Shown: in pieces, positions 1 to 11,742 of the stretch
Layout of the letters: each line of letters starts with the position of its first letter
Numbering within the stretch: the stretch's first letter is position 1
DNA from: Aralia elata
Lineage: Eukaryota > Streptophyta > Magnoliopsida > Apiales > Araliaceae
Direction of reading: 5' to 3'
DNA length: 64,000 nucleotides
Assembly: GCA_034770075.1 (NCBI GenBank)
Contig: CM068385.1
Location: forward strand, 77,802,272 to 77,866,271
The notes under the pieces: generated by a model
The model's input: the letters and a program-made list of their open reading frames with translations, nothing else
Told to the model about the DNA's origin: nothing
The model's database searches: none
Translations under genes and position numbers: made by a program

Positions 1-295
1 ATATTAATTCAAATTCAAATACTCTGTTCAGCATAACCAACTTCCTTGATATACTCCAATTAATAGCTTGGTTAACCGAGTATATTGAGAGACAGATTTT
101 CAGCATAAAATATGCTAGCCAACTTTCTTATCTTTATAATGATCTATAATCAACCCAATATATTCAATCCTGGCCATTAAATTATGTTCACATATACAAC
201 CATATAATATTAGCCCAAAACATATTCCATGCAAAAACATGCAAGCACATGTGATTTTGTTATCATTCAAAACAACAAGAATTCAAAAACTAACA
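1..295 (-). mobile_element. 3' LTR of Copia-like element (partial, runs off left edge)
   Basis: Bases 1-283 recur almost unchanged at about 28043-28324, which identifies the two stretches as the paired LTRs of one element. Read on the minus strand, the LTR begins with TGTTAG at 295 and is preceded by a purine tract. The other end of this LTR lies beyond the left edge; by comparison with the second LTR it should be at least 1.2 kb long. The partner copy stops about 12 bases short of the true LTR start. Confidence 0.8.
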
Positions 296-310
296 TTCTC
301 CCCTTTTTTG
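296..310 (-). other. Polypurine tract of the Copia-like element
   Basis: On the minus strand a run of A and G (six A then GGGGAGAA) directly abuts the LTR start TGTTAG. This is the position and composition expected for the primer of plus-strand DNA synthesis. Other GGGGGAG tracts recur near 345-370 and 525-570 in the same untranslated stretch. Confidence 0.65.
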
Positions 311-1216
311 ATGATGACAAAATATTAACTTTTATGATCAACATGCTCCCCCTAAGTATATGGCTCCCCCTAAATTTATGCATATATTCATGACATATAA
401 ATGAGAACCCAAGATTATTTATCCTAGAAGGATTAAGATGATAATATGCAAACTGATACATTATGACATATAACACAATTGCCAAACCAGATAATGTATA
501 TCACCATAAGACCTTAGAAATATCTCTCCCCCAAATATACCTGAATATCTCTCCCCTCTCTCCCCCTTTGTCATCAACAAAAAATAATTCATACCAATTT
601 AGTTATCTCACCTCCTTTGTCAACATTAAAAAATAAGCACAAAGATATAAAATGACATTAGAGCAGGCTTATAACAATAACACATATATCAAATAAACAA
701 AATGATCATACCTTTGTGATTTGTTACCTATACATCATCATGATTGTTACCAGTAGTAAGATTGATAGATGTGCTCCTTAGTGTACCTTGGATTTTTGTA
801 TTTTCAAAATCAAATCTCTTCAATAGCATTTCTTTTGATCATCCCAATGTTGAAGTCTTTAATGCTCAGTTTAGAATGATGATTTTTCATAGTTCTGGAC
901 GATCTAGGAAGACTGTCTGTGAACATTTGCTCTTCAGGTTCAAGCTCTGGAATGTCAAGTTCTGCATCTGACTATTTATCTGACTTTTCTTCTAATGCAG
1001 ATGGGTCGAGCTGTCTGGATTTAGGTGTCTGCAGATCTGAGTTTTTTACTAAAACAGATGGGTCAGGCTGTCTGATTTCGTTTGTCTGTTTTCCTGATTC
1101 GCCTGATTTTTCATCTGATTCAGACGACTTAGGTTGTCTGGATTGAGTCTCTCAAAGTAAAGTGTTATTCATCTCTTTTTTAACCTTAAGACACCTACAA
1201 AACAAACAAATAGTCT
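311..1216 (-). mobile_element. Copia-like internal region with pol deleted
   Basis: No intact reading frame is present. On the minus strand, 919-1146 encodes Ser/Asp/Glu-rich phrases. A following stretch near 790-970 resembles the variable linker between integrase and reverse transcriptase of Copia polyproteins. Reverse transcriptase, RNase H and the catalytic parts of protease and integrase are missing: only about 0.9 kb lies between the gag end and the LTR, where about 3 kb would be expected. The 3' part (311-740) is purine-tract-rich untranslated sequence. The linker resemblance is judged by eye. Confidence 0.5.
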
Positions 1217-1475
1217 CTACCTTTTTGGTACCCAAATTTTCTTGGGTCCTTTTGGGTTAGTAACATATAAATCATATTTCTTTACCCAAATTTGTTTTAT
1301 TCTAATTTTATTACAATTATAATCAAAATGACCTTTAAAACCATATTTTTTACAAGTAACAAACGGTGAACAATAAAGTGGTTTATGCCTTGATTTACTA
1401 TTAATCATTCTTATATTATTATTAGAATTAAAATTAACATGATTATATTCAATTCCTTGCTTATCAAGACTAGAC
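1217..1475 (-). pseudogene. Copia gag C-terminal part with decayed zinc knuckle
   Basis: This minus-strand frame holds the C-terminal portion of a Copia-type Gag, the RNA-binding capsid precursor. A zinc-knuckle-like stretch (CKKYGFKGHFDYNC) keeps the first Cys, the His and the last Cys of the CCHC pattern but has Tyr in place of the second Cys. It is followed by a GPKKIWVPK phrase characteristic of the Gag/protease junction in plant Copia elements. The upstream end of the frame, 1481-1549, belongs to the solo LTR inserted at 1481. The true continuation is the gag at 3325-4581, in the same frame once the insertion and one target duplication are set aside. Confidence 0.65.
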
Positions 1476-1480
1476 CTTTG

Positions 1481-3319
1481 TGAAAGTAGTATGCACACAA
1501 GCCAATCATATTTGATATGATGTAACATATACTTTGTAATCTTATTCATTTATTAATAAAAGAATTGATTTTCTTAAAAAGGCATTTTACATTATCTACA
1601 TAGTGTTGCTTTATTAAATGTGATAAACCCATAGTTTTGAGCAATGCTTTTAGAATCATGATGGTGATCATGCTAATGAGATCTAAATTCAAGATAGCTC
1701 ACAAACTAAAATCGTTCCTAATCGTTGGATTACTAAAAAGGGGATTAGTGAATCCGGATAGATTAGTACATACGTTGCTTGCTCTTAAGAAGAGGATGAT
1801 TGATCTCATAATTATTTGTGTAGAGACACTAAAGCAAGTATGTAGGTGCTTATTAGAGAATAAGTTCACTGAACGTGGCTCGCTAAGGAATACCTAATGG
1901 AGTTTTACTCGCCTGTCAATAGGAATTCCTATAGCGATAGTAGTACAAGTGATCCTTGGACTTGAGATCATCATAGTATCTTGTGTGTGATGAGTTATAC
2001 TTTGACATGTCCCTTAAGACCCTTAGGGTATATCAAAGGGTATGATTGGGTATAATAAGTTATACATGGAGATAGGTGAATGATCAACAAAGAATCTACC
2101 ATTTCTAGTAAAAGGAGTGAATGTCCTATGTGATTCAATAAATGACGACTCAGAAGTCTTTGGCCAAAGCAGAATGAAATTAGAAAGGAGTTTCTAATTT
2201 GCATTATCAGAGTTGTGCATTTGAGAATCGAAATACATATAATTAAATAAAATAAGACTTGACAGTAATTCCATGTCTTATATTTAATTGGGACATTGTA
2301 TGGTAGAAGGATTGAATTGTACGGTAACTATTCACTGAAAGGTTCTTTTGTGATTAATGTTAAAATCTATATTATCTGGAAAGTCGTTGATCGTTAAGGG
2401 GGCTTACCCTTATTGTAGAATAAATATTATTTATTTAAATGAATTAAATAGTTTAATTTATTTATTTAAATAAAATTAGAATTGTTCTAATTGATTTATT
2501 CACAACCGGTTTAATATGGAGAACCTAAATGGTCACACCGCAAAAGGAAAATATTTATTTAAAAAGTAAATGACATAATCGTAATAATAAGTTAAGTGTA
2601 TTTAATTTAATCTATGGAGATAGAATAAATTAAATAGCTTAATATTTGTTATTTAATATTTTGAAAATATTAAATATAAATTAATAAGAGGAGTCTTATT
2701 ATTATTATTATTATTATTACTATTACTATTATTTAATTCTTAATAGGGATTGAGAATTAATTAATAGAAGTACTCTCTCATGAATTCCTAATTGGATTAG
2801 GAGTTCAATTAATTAAAGGAGTTTAATTAAAATAAAAACCCTAATCCTAAATAGTTTAGGAGGATTCCCTATATCTATAAATAAGAGGAGTCTTATCATG
2901 ATTTTGGGGTTAGACAGTTACACACTCTTCCATAAGAATTGGAGAGAGAGAGTACTTGCAATTTCTATAGAGATAGAAACTAGAGTTTTGCCAACACCCA
3001 TCTTCTTGAACAACTATTATTCCTTGGTGGATCACCTCTAGAGGCCAAACACTTGGGTGGCTAACGTTGATCAATGGAAGGAATTTAATCGGTGGAATTC
3101 AAGGAGAACACGAAGGAATTGGAGGTGAACTTGTACCCGAGGAAGCACGGTTCTACGAGGGTATAATTTCTTAATCTCTATCTCTTTCGTTAATTGATAA
3201 TTGAACACAAGGAAAGATCATAGTGATGGTTTGTATGAAAATTTTAAAATCCGTTTTATTGCGCTTCCGCACTATTTATGTAATTTGATTGCATGTTCAC
3301 GCTATATACAAACCTAACA
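1481..3319 (+). mobile_element. Solo LTR (1839 bp) inserted in Copia gag
   Basis: The segment begins TGAAAGTAG and ends CCTAACA, giving the TG...CA ends of an LTR. It is flanked by a perfect 5-bp duplication CTTTG at 1476-1480 and 3320-3324. It has no internal LTR pair, primer site or coding frame, so it is most simply a solo LTR left by recombination. A TATA-like CTATAAATAAG lies near 2873, followed by a presumed transcript start about 30-50 bases on, which suggests plus-strand sense. The family is not recognised. A small non-autonomous element is the alternative. Confidence 0.75.
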
Positions 3320-4581
3320 CTTTGTGCCCCTAACATAACATTTAAGTTCTCTTCTCTTTGCACAAATTTAGCAAGATCCCTTTTCAAAGATGTTATTTCT
3401 TCATTATTATCATATTGCACATTCATCATTTTTCTATCATTAAAAGCATCTATGCATGCATCTCTCATTTTCAAATTTTCTTTTAAAACATCATTTTCAT
3501 TTTTAAGATATTCATTTTCTTTTCTCTCTTCAATAAGTGACTCAACTTCATTCATTAGCTCATTTACGCAATTCTTTAAGTATGCAGTTTTCTTTTTGAG
3601 CTTTTGATTTTCATTTTGTAAAGCAAGATAATCGGATGTAGATATTTCAAAAGTTTCATGAAAATTTGTTACCTCAAGTTGATCATCATCTTTAAGTCCC
3701 ATGAAATAGAGTTGACCAATTTCTTCTTCTTGTTCTGTTTTACTCATTAGAGTTGAGTTATCTCTTTGATTCTTCCTTTGTTTCTTCCTTTGAAGTAGTC
3801 TCTCGAGTTTTCTTGAGATCATTTCAATTTCTTTATCAATATCTTCGAGATCACCTTCACTGTTGTTTTCGGTTTGAAGTGCAAATGTCTTCTTTATTGG
3901 TGCCTCATCTTCATCATCATACCTCTTGAGTTGATTTTCAAACTCTTCAAGCTCTCCAAATAAAGTGAGAGTTTCCATAGTACTAATTGTTGTTGAGTCT
4001 TGAAGAGTTGTAACCTTTGGTGCGAACCGTTTGGGCATGACTCTAAGTAGCTTTCTGTTTATTTCCCTTTGATCAATTTTTCGACTGAGCATACTTAGTG
4101 AATTTATTAGAGTGAGGAACCTCGCTTGAGCTTCTTTAATTGTTTCATCTCTCTCCAATTTGAATAACTCGTACTCTTGCATCAACATGCTTAACTTGAC
4201 TTCTTTCACCTTAGTAGTTCCCTCGTGGCTCATAATAATTGTGTCCCAAATTTCCTTTGCCGTATTACATGCAGAGACTTTGTCGATTTTAGCTTGAACC
4301 ATTCCACTCAGCAGCGTGTTCATGGTTTTGGAGTCATAGGAAACCATGTACGAGTTATTTGAATCCATTTCTATGAGAGTCTTTGGTTTTTCATCATGTT
4401 TCGGAATGACAGGTCTATTTTCAACAACCCACCACTCCCATGAGTCTCGTTTGAGATAGATCATCATTCTAAACTTCCAAAAGTTAAAGTTCTCGCTTCC
4501 GAGCAACAGAGGTGGTCGGCTTGTAGATTGACCTTCTTGAAAATTGAGGTGTGCCATAGGATCTTTCCCTACGACCTGCAA
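3256..4581 (-). pseudogene. Copia-type gag (UBN2/DUF4219-like), interrupted
   Basis: This is the N-terminal and middle part of a Copia Gag polyprotein. The likely start is the Met at codon 9 (about 4557), which opens the family-typical MAHLNFQEGQSTSRPPLL. Residues 20-60 carry the usual 'LLGSENFNFWKFRM' substrate-like motif with WWVVE. Residues 95-235 match the UBN2 gag domain. Residues 260-430 are Lys/Glu-rich and likely coiled coil. The frame's last 20 residues and stop (3256-3319) come from the inserted solo LTR, not from gag. The native reading frame resumes at 1475 and runs into the zinc knuckle. No protease, integrase or reverse transcriptase follows, so the element is not autonomous. 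Confidence 0.8.
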
Positions 4582-4603
4582 AGATCAATATTAGTAGAGC
4601 CAA

Positions 4604-4615
4604 GCTTTGATACCA
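4604..4615 (-). other. Primer-binding site, tRNA-iMet type
   Basis: The minus strand reads TGGTATCAAAGC, one base from the usual plant initiator-Met primer site TGGTATCAGAGC. It lies two bases inside the LTR end, which is read as CTGAATTACA on the minus strand. This fixes the orientation of the Copia-like element and the inner border of its 5' LTR at 4618. Confidence 0.8.
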
Positions 4616-4617
4616 AA

Positions 4618-5176
4618 TGTAATTCAGTTAATAAGCATACATAGAGGGGGGTGAATAGGTGAACAAACCCACAAGTAATAACAGTGGACAATTTTTTAAA
4701 GTTTACTGCTGCACGTGATAATCGGACAGGTAACCCTGTTTGTTTTAGTTATAATTGGACAGGTAACCCTGTCGGTTTTAGTGTAACTTCAAGCATGAAC
4801 TAAAACTAAATATGCAGATTATAAATGCAGATGAACGAATAGTGCAGAAAGTAAACGAGCAGACTAAGCAAGATAATAAAGATAAATTACACAAAGATTT
4901 TTTATGTGGTTCGGCCCTTAACCTCTAACTAATGGCCTAATCCACGTCCAATACCAATTGGTATTGGAGACTTTTTTTATTAATAAATTTTTCAATAAAC
5001 AATACAAAAATTTTCTTGTTCAAAGTAAGTTTTCCATTGATGGACACCACTGCCCCCTTTGCACCTCTGCAACCTTTCTCACTACTGAGACCTTTACATT
5101 TCTGCAACCTTGAAAGCTCTCTTTGAACAAACCTTATCTACCACTAGATAGACCAAGCCACACACGACTTATACTC
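4618..5176 (-). mobile_element. 5' LTR of Copia-like element, inner part
   Basis: The stretch runs from the LTR inner end (TGTAATTCAG on the plus strand) to the CACTA insertion point. It is non-coding. The remaining part of the same LTR continues at 27655, so the uninterrupted LTR was at least 1229 bp. Confidence 0.75.
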
Positions 5177-5298
5177 CACTACTAGAAAACCGACCTATAG
5201 CGACGACCTATAGCGACGGTCGTTAGCTGGCCGTCGGTATATACCCTTAAAGATAGTCTATAACGAGGGTCTCACTATGGCCATCGGTATAGAGTTTA
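5177..5298 (+). repeat. CACTA 5' terminal inverted repeat and subterminal repeats
   Basis: After the 13-bp terminal repeat come several copies of a TAGCGACGG/GGCCGTCGGT-type motif in both orientations. Such subterminal arrays are the binding sites of the second CACTA protein in En/Spm. An E2F-type motif TTTGGCGC follows at 5320-5327. Confidence 0.8.
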
Positions 5299-7504
5299 TT
5301 TTTGGCAGAGGAAATTAGTTTTGGCGCACGTCCATCCCTCCTAATTTTCCCCCAAATTAGATTTTCCCCAAAATCAAGTCTCTCTCCTCTCTCACGCTTT
5401 TCCCCAAATCAGATTTTCCCCCAAATCACATTTTCCCCCCGAATCAAGTCGATCGTGTTCATCTAACCTCACCCTTTCTTAGTTGATCGTTCCCTTCGTG
5501 TTTGCGCCGCCGACAAAAGTCCCTCCGGTAGTTAAGCGTACGACTGGAGGTGATTCATATTTCCCCTGCTCTCCTCCCTTCCTCCTCCTTCCTCCACCCT
5601 AACTTCAGGGATTCCTTTTTTTGCTGAAATTATTTGGGTATATTCTAAATTGATTTGACTTTTTTTGCTTGGTTGCATGTACATTACATCCCAGATGCGA
5701 AAGTTGTACAAAGTAGAAGCCATTCTGAGGTGAAAGAATCTGATTTTGACCGAAGAAGCCTGGTTGTGAGAACAATTTCGTACTGGTAATCCATCTAATA
5801 ATGCTCCTTTTTATATTTTACATAGCTGTGGTCCTGGTCCAAACCAATATATTCTCTTTGATGCTATCGAGTAGAGTCGGTAAAATTAGGAGGAAACATA
5901 GGGTCCTCTTAGTGAATTGATTAGAAACTTTGCGATTATAATGTGGAGAAAATAGGGCACTTTTTGTTAGACCACCCCACAATCTGACTTCTGGTGGTCT
6001 TCTTGGATTATTTTACTCATTTAGTTTTTGCTTTTCATAACCCTGCCTGTCCAGTTCAATATATCTCTATGTTGTATGTACTATTGTGAATGAAAAGGAA
6101 GTTCTCCCTTGTTCATTTTCATTTACTTTTGCTTGTAAAAGTATTATAGTAAAACTTTGACTGTAACTTTCTATAGTTTTCTATTAAATGCTTATACATT
6201 GGTTAAAAACATGTAGTGAAACATGCCTTGGGCTTTGAAACGTGACTAGTCTGGTTAATAGCCTTTCAAATATATGGGGGGAAAATGCTAACATAATGAA
6301 AGCAAACTATTAAAGATGGAAGTCATGTTGGGTAGAGTATATAGAAATGTGTCTTCAACACTTTATTTAATTAAAGGGCAATGCTGGTAGAAAAGAGGGG
6401 ATCGCATGGGGGATGTGCAGTAGTAGGGGAAAAGAGAGAAAAACATTTAGTTATTATTGGTATTGGAAGGAAGATTGGAAGAAAAAGAAAGAAAAGGTTG
6501 TGGAAATGAGATTCCCTGATGGAAAGACGACATATGCAATTCTGCCAGATAGAAAGAGAAAAAAGAGTAGGGAATAGAAGAGAACCTTTTGATTTGTCTG
6601 GTTGTGCTACAAGGGGAGATAAAAAGAGGCAGCCAGACTCTTTTAGTAGGCAAATGGTATGTATTGTACCTTAAGCCTGCAACTTATATATACTTTCTAA
6701 AAGCTTGGATATACTCTAATACTTTGTACTCCTTTTCATTAATCCTTAGGACCACATAACCATTCTCTCTCTCTCTCCTTCGACTCGTCTTTCCCCCTCT
6801 CTAGATGCTGAATATACTTCCCAATTGTTAACTTAATCTTTTCCATAAGGATTTTGGTACTCTCTCTCCCTCCCCCTTTCTCACACAGAGACACACTTGG
6901 AGAGATGTTGAATATACCTTGCCCTTTGTAATCTTTATCAATTACTAGATTGGTTAAACACAGTGAGCTAGACTTAATAATCTAGTTGAAGATTAATTCT
7001 TGGCTATGCTATAAGACATGCCTTATTTACCACCAAGCCACAACATTCCTTATCTTATTATTCACATCGGGAGATTAAGTTGTGTTTTGATCTCATCATT
7101 AGGATGTTGAGACTTTAATGTTTTATGTGGTCCATTAGAATTACAAGGAAAAAGGGGAACAAATTATGAGACGATTGTGGTGTATTGCTTGTTTTTTTAT
7201 GGTTGCCGACCAAAGGCTGTAATATTGTGATGTGCACAAAATCCTTATGGAAAAGATTAAGTTAACAATTGGGAAGTATATTCAGCATCTAGAGAGTCTA
7301 TAGCGAGGGTCTCACTATGGCCGTCGGTGTAGAGTTTATACATATGCGTCTTATTTCAAACTTGAATATAATTAAGTTTTTAATTTGATTATTATATTAT
7401 TATTGTACAGTTATGATTTGTCTTCAACTATAGTCAATTATGATAGATTTTTGGATCCAATATCATTCATATGGTTGTTCAATTTCAATTAGGGACATAA
7501 TATT
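5299..7504 (+). other. CACTA 5' leader region, no coding sequence recognised
   Basis: No protein of recognisable family is encoded here. The region is probably untranslated leader and intron for the transposase. It contains a perfect 60-bp inverted repeat (6797-6856 with 7237-7296) and, at 7291-7338, a second copy of the subterminal sequence found at 5251-5298 (about five differences in 48 bp). Confidence 0.5.
6797..7296. repeat. Perfect 60-bp inverted repeat with 380-bp loop
   Basis: The arm at 6797-6856, beginning CTCTCTAGATGCTGAATA, is the exact reverse complement of 7237-7296. The 380 bp between are not coding. A transcript through it could form a long perfect hairpin. The outer end of the right arm directly adjoins the displaced subterminal copy at 7291-7338. 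Confidence 0.9.
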
Positions 7505-10500
7505 ATGGATAAGAGGTGGATGGAATTACCAAGATATTCTAGAGAATATCTTGCAGGCTTAGAAAGATTTCTGGACTTTGGTTTCGAAAGAGTGGGCATG
7601 GTAACGAGAAGAATTCCTTGTCCATGTAAGAATTGTGTGAATGGCCGATACCATATTCGAGCTACTATTCGTGAACATTTGATTTGTGATGGATTTATGT
7701 TTGGCTACACGAATTGGGTGCATCAAGGGGAAGATGAGATTGTCAAGGATGTGAGCAACGATGATGTTCACGACGAACCATCACAATCCGAAGATGATCA
7801 TCGAATGCCTGAGATGGTAAATGATATATTTAGGGATCATGGTATGGAATCATCGACTGAAGCTACAAAATATCAAAAGTACATGTTAGAGGCCAATCAA
7901 CCTTTATATCCTGGATGTGAAACTGAGACTGTCCTTTCGTTCATTGTATGGCTTTTCAATCATAAAAAAGTTAGCAAATGGACTGATGTGTCCTTTGATG
8001 GTTTGCTCCATAAGTTCAAGTCATCATTTTCAGCATTTGCAAACTTGCCTGATAACTTTTATGAAATGAAGAAAATGGTTGGAAATTTGGGGTTTGGTTA
8101 TGAGAAGATTGATGCATGCGAGAATGATTGTATGCTTTTTTGGAGGGAGAATGAAAAATTAAAGTCTTGTACAGTTTGCAAATCATTGAGGTGGAAGCAG
8201 AATGAGATGGTTGTACGAGAGATGACACAAAGAAATACAAATGCTAAGAGGAGCAAAGTAGCTGTGAAGCAATTACGTTATTTGCCGTTAATTCCAAGAT
8301 TGCAGAGGCTATTTATGTCTGTAGAAACTGCAAAATATATGACGTGGCATCATGTAAAGCGGCGGAAAGATGGAGTGAATCGTCATCCAGCTGACTCTGC
8401 ATCTTGGAAGCATTTGGATATAATGTACCCTACATTCGCTCAAGAACATCGAAATGTAAGGCTCGAATTGTCCACTGATGGCACGAGTCCCTTTACCCAC
8501 GGCTCACCGTATAGTATATGGCCAGTGACAGTTGTTGTCTATAACTTACCACCATGGATGTGTATGAAACATGAGTATTTTATCATGCCGTTGTTAATAC
8601 CTGGACCAAACTCTCCATCTAATAATATTGACGTGTATATGCAACCTTTAATTGAGGAGTTAAAGATACTATGGAGTAATGGGGTTGAAACGTATGATGC
8701 ATGTACATGTACAAAGTTCCAAATGCGTGCTGCACTGTTGTGGACAATTAGTGATTTTCCAGCTCTTGCTATGTTGTCTGGTTGGAGCACTAAAGGTAAG
8801 TTGGCTTGTCCATCATGTCAAATGAGCACTCGTTCTCGTAGACTGCAAAGTAAGGAATGTTATATTGGGCATCGTTGTTTTTTGGAGTCGGGTCATAGTT
8901 ATAGGTTTGATACATGGAGATTTAACGAAGAATGTGACCATAGTGAAGCTCCAGTGGTGCCATCAGGATCTGATATTCGTGAACAAGTTAATGCCATTAA
9001 TGTCACTTTTGGAAAGACACCCACTAGTACGAAGACCATTCCCTATGACTCGAAACATAATTGGAGGAAGAAATCAATTTTCTTTGAATTGCCATATTGG
9101 AAGATACTTTTGTTGCGCCACAATCTAGATGGAATGCACATTGCCAAAAACTTTTGTGATAGCTTGATTGGGACATTGTTGAGTATGCAAGGGAAGACAA
9201 AAGATAACTTAAAAGCACGACTGAACTTGATAGAAATGGGTATAAGAAGAGAGCTCCATCCAAGACCCGTGCAAGCAAGCGATTCAAAGTACCTTTTGCC
9301 GGCTACAAGCTACTCAATGTCTAAGAAAGGAAGATATGATTTCTTGCAAGTGTTGAAAAATGTTAAGGTACCTGATGGATATGCTTCAAATATTTCACGT
9401 TGTGTCAATTTGAAGGGGGGTAAGATCTCGGGTCTTAAAAGTCACGATTGCCATATTTTAATGCAACAATTACTTCCAGTAGCAATACGAGGTACCAATT
9501 TGCCTCGACATGTCTGCTCAACGATAATTGAACTTTGTAACTACTTTAGAGAATTATGTTCCAATTATAACACATCAGAAGATTATGAACGATTGAACAG
9601 GAAAATCCCGTTAATACTTTGCAAGCTTGAGATGGTCTTTCCTCCTGCTTTCTTTGATATAATGATACATTTGTGTGTCCACCTTGCCGAAGAGGCGAGG
9701 ATAGCTGGAAATGTGAAATATCGACAAATGTGGGCTTTTGAAAGATACATGGGCAAGTTAAAAGGGTATATTCGCAACAGAAGTCGTCCAGAAGGGTCAA
9801 TCGTAGAAGGGTATATTGCTGAAGAATGTGTTACATTTTGCTCAAGATATTTGAGTCAGAATAATGCTACATGGAATCGACTTGGAAGAAATGAAGCTTG
9901 ATACGAACAAGGTGAATCAAGTCTCCCGTATTCAGAAACATAGGTCGATTTCTTAATGCCCCAAAAGATTGTTCACTATGTGGCGATGATGTCAAGAGTG
10001 CACACCTGTATGTACTATTTAATTGTACAGAGGTTGAGACATATCTAAGGTGATTAAATGAAGAATGAAATTTATTGTTCGAAATATTAAGTACTTTTGT
10101 TATATATCTATAACAATTTTTTTTTGTTGTATTTGGCAAGATTCGTATATGTTACGACGTGGAAAGCGTAAGCAAAAACCGACTCCAATGGAAATTGACA
10201 ATGCTAAGAAAAATGAATTTCCTGAATGGTTTAAAATTATGTAAGTACTACAATATGTGAACGTAATTTCATGAATACTTTTGTAATGGTTATTACTAAT
10301 AAATCGATGGGATTTTGTTATATCACTACCATTTTGTAGATGGAAACTGTTCATAATGATGCTTCTAAGGAACTAAAAGCTCTTGCATTTAGCCCAAATT
10401 TGATAGGCAGGAGAGGAGATGGTTATTTGATAAATGGGTATCGATTTCATACTACAAGTTGTGAGAGTAAGAGGAGAACACAAAATAGTGGGGTATATGT

Positions 10501-11170
10501 GGTAACAACTACTCGTGGATATTCCTCTGCTAGAGACCTAAATCCTAGGGAAGATGTAGTTAAATACTTTGGTATTTTGGAAGATGTTGTTGAATTGAAT
10601 TATTATGGATCTGGGAAGGTTCTACTATTCAAGTGTAAGTGGTATGATAGTTTAGCACGTAATAGAGGGGTCAAAACTGATGAATATGGCTTCACGCTTG
10701 TAAATTCACAAAAGTTTGGTTCGACTGAGGAGCCCTTTGTAATGCCATCTCAGGTTCAACAAATATTTTATGTTGATGATCAAAGGGATACCAATTGGCG
10801 TGTGGTTATACGAATAAAACCGAGAGATTTATGTGAAGATGCTGAAGTAGATTCTGATAGTGATGAGTTACCCAATTCCAATGAAGATTTCATCACTCCA
10901 GTTGTAGAAGTTGATATTGAAAACATAAATTGGGTTAGGAATGACGTTGATGCTGAATTAGTTGAAAATGGATGAAAAAGACTTAGAAGTAGGCGGAATA
11001 CACGATCTCAAATGTGGTCTTCTCGTTCCAAAAAACGAATGATTGAACATATTGTTGATGAAGACGAAGACGAAGACGAAGACGAAGACGTAGAAGAAGG
11101 AGAAGAGGAGGGTCTCGAAGATGAAGAGGAGGAGGGTGATAGTGAGGAAAATGAAGATGAGGAAGAATGA
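7505..11170 (+). pseudogene. TNP2-type CACTA transposase, decayed
   Basis: This encodes the transposase that would bind the element ends and catalyse its movement in the nucleus. The first frame (7505-9901, 798 codons) has a Transpos_assoc zinc region (residues 1-75, CPCKNC), a Transposase_21 domain (about 290-520: PYSIWPVTVVVYNLPPW, then LPDNF and GWSTKGKLACP family phrases) and a DUF4218 region (about 640-790). TGA at 9899 ends it. The expected continuation, with ...SAHLYVLFNC-type sequence, reads on to about 10053 after a further frameshift near 9940. Part of an exon lies before a GT-AG intron (10241-10339). A DUF4216 exon follows from 10340 and meets TGA at 10973. The same frame then continues to 11170 as a basic stretch and an Asp/Glu-rich tail encoded by a GACGAA microsatellite. 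With two nonsense codons and one shift, the protein is probably inactive. Confidence 0.9.
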
Positions 11171-11742
11171 TAAAATGATAAACTAGTAATTGGTCACATA
11201 TCACCATGTTTCTTGAAACGTTCCCACTAGGTATGTAAGTTCCTTTTTTACTGACTGTTCCTTTCTTTATTATGTACTGTTTGTTACAGAGTAGAATACT
11301 TTGGATCCTTTCTATTTTTCTCAAAGTCTTGTGTGTTCAACTCCTACTTTTCAGGTGTCATAAGAGCTTCCTATAATTAGCAAGTCTGGTTATTTGGCCT
11401 GTTGTCCATTAAATAGTTTTGCTTGTATTTCCCTGATTTGAGTTTTAAGTTTGTGCTGTAGTTACTGGTGAATTTGTTTTTCAAGTTTAAATTGTTGATG
11501 GATGTTGGTTCACATTTAAATCATATTAACTAGTTAGAGTAATGTGAAAGTTAAAGTTGAACATTTAATTAATCAGTATTTGTTGTTGAATTATTCTTGT
11601 CTAGCCTCTTATGTGATTAGAGATAGAAAATTGGTGTTGTGTGGTATTTTCTGCCTTACATAGTATGTTGGAGATCCTTAATAGCATTAATAACTTTATT
11701 CACCCGATGTAAACTTTTTAGTACATTTTTCAGGTTGCTTTA
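11171..11742 (+). other. Spacer between the two CACTA genes
   Basis: No coding sequence is seen. A CAG acceptor at 11731-11733 directly before the ATG-containing exon suggests that part of this spacer is an intron in the 5' untranslated region of the second gene. Confidence 0.4.

Noticed and set aside
744..1146. Plus-strand Ser/Asp-rich frames as a small gene
   Set aside because: The segment is inside a minus-strand Copia remnant, and the minus strand gives the family-like sequence.
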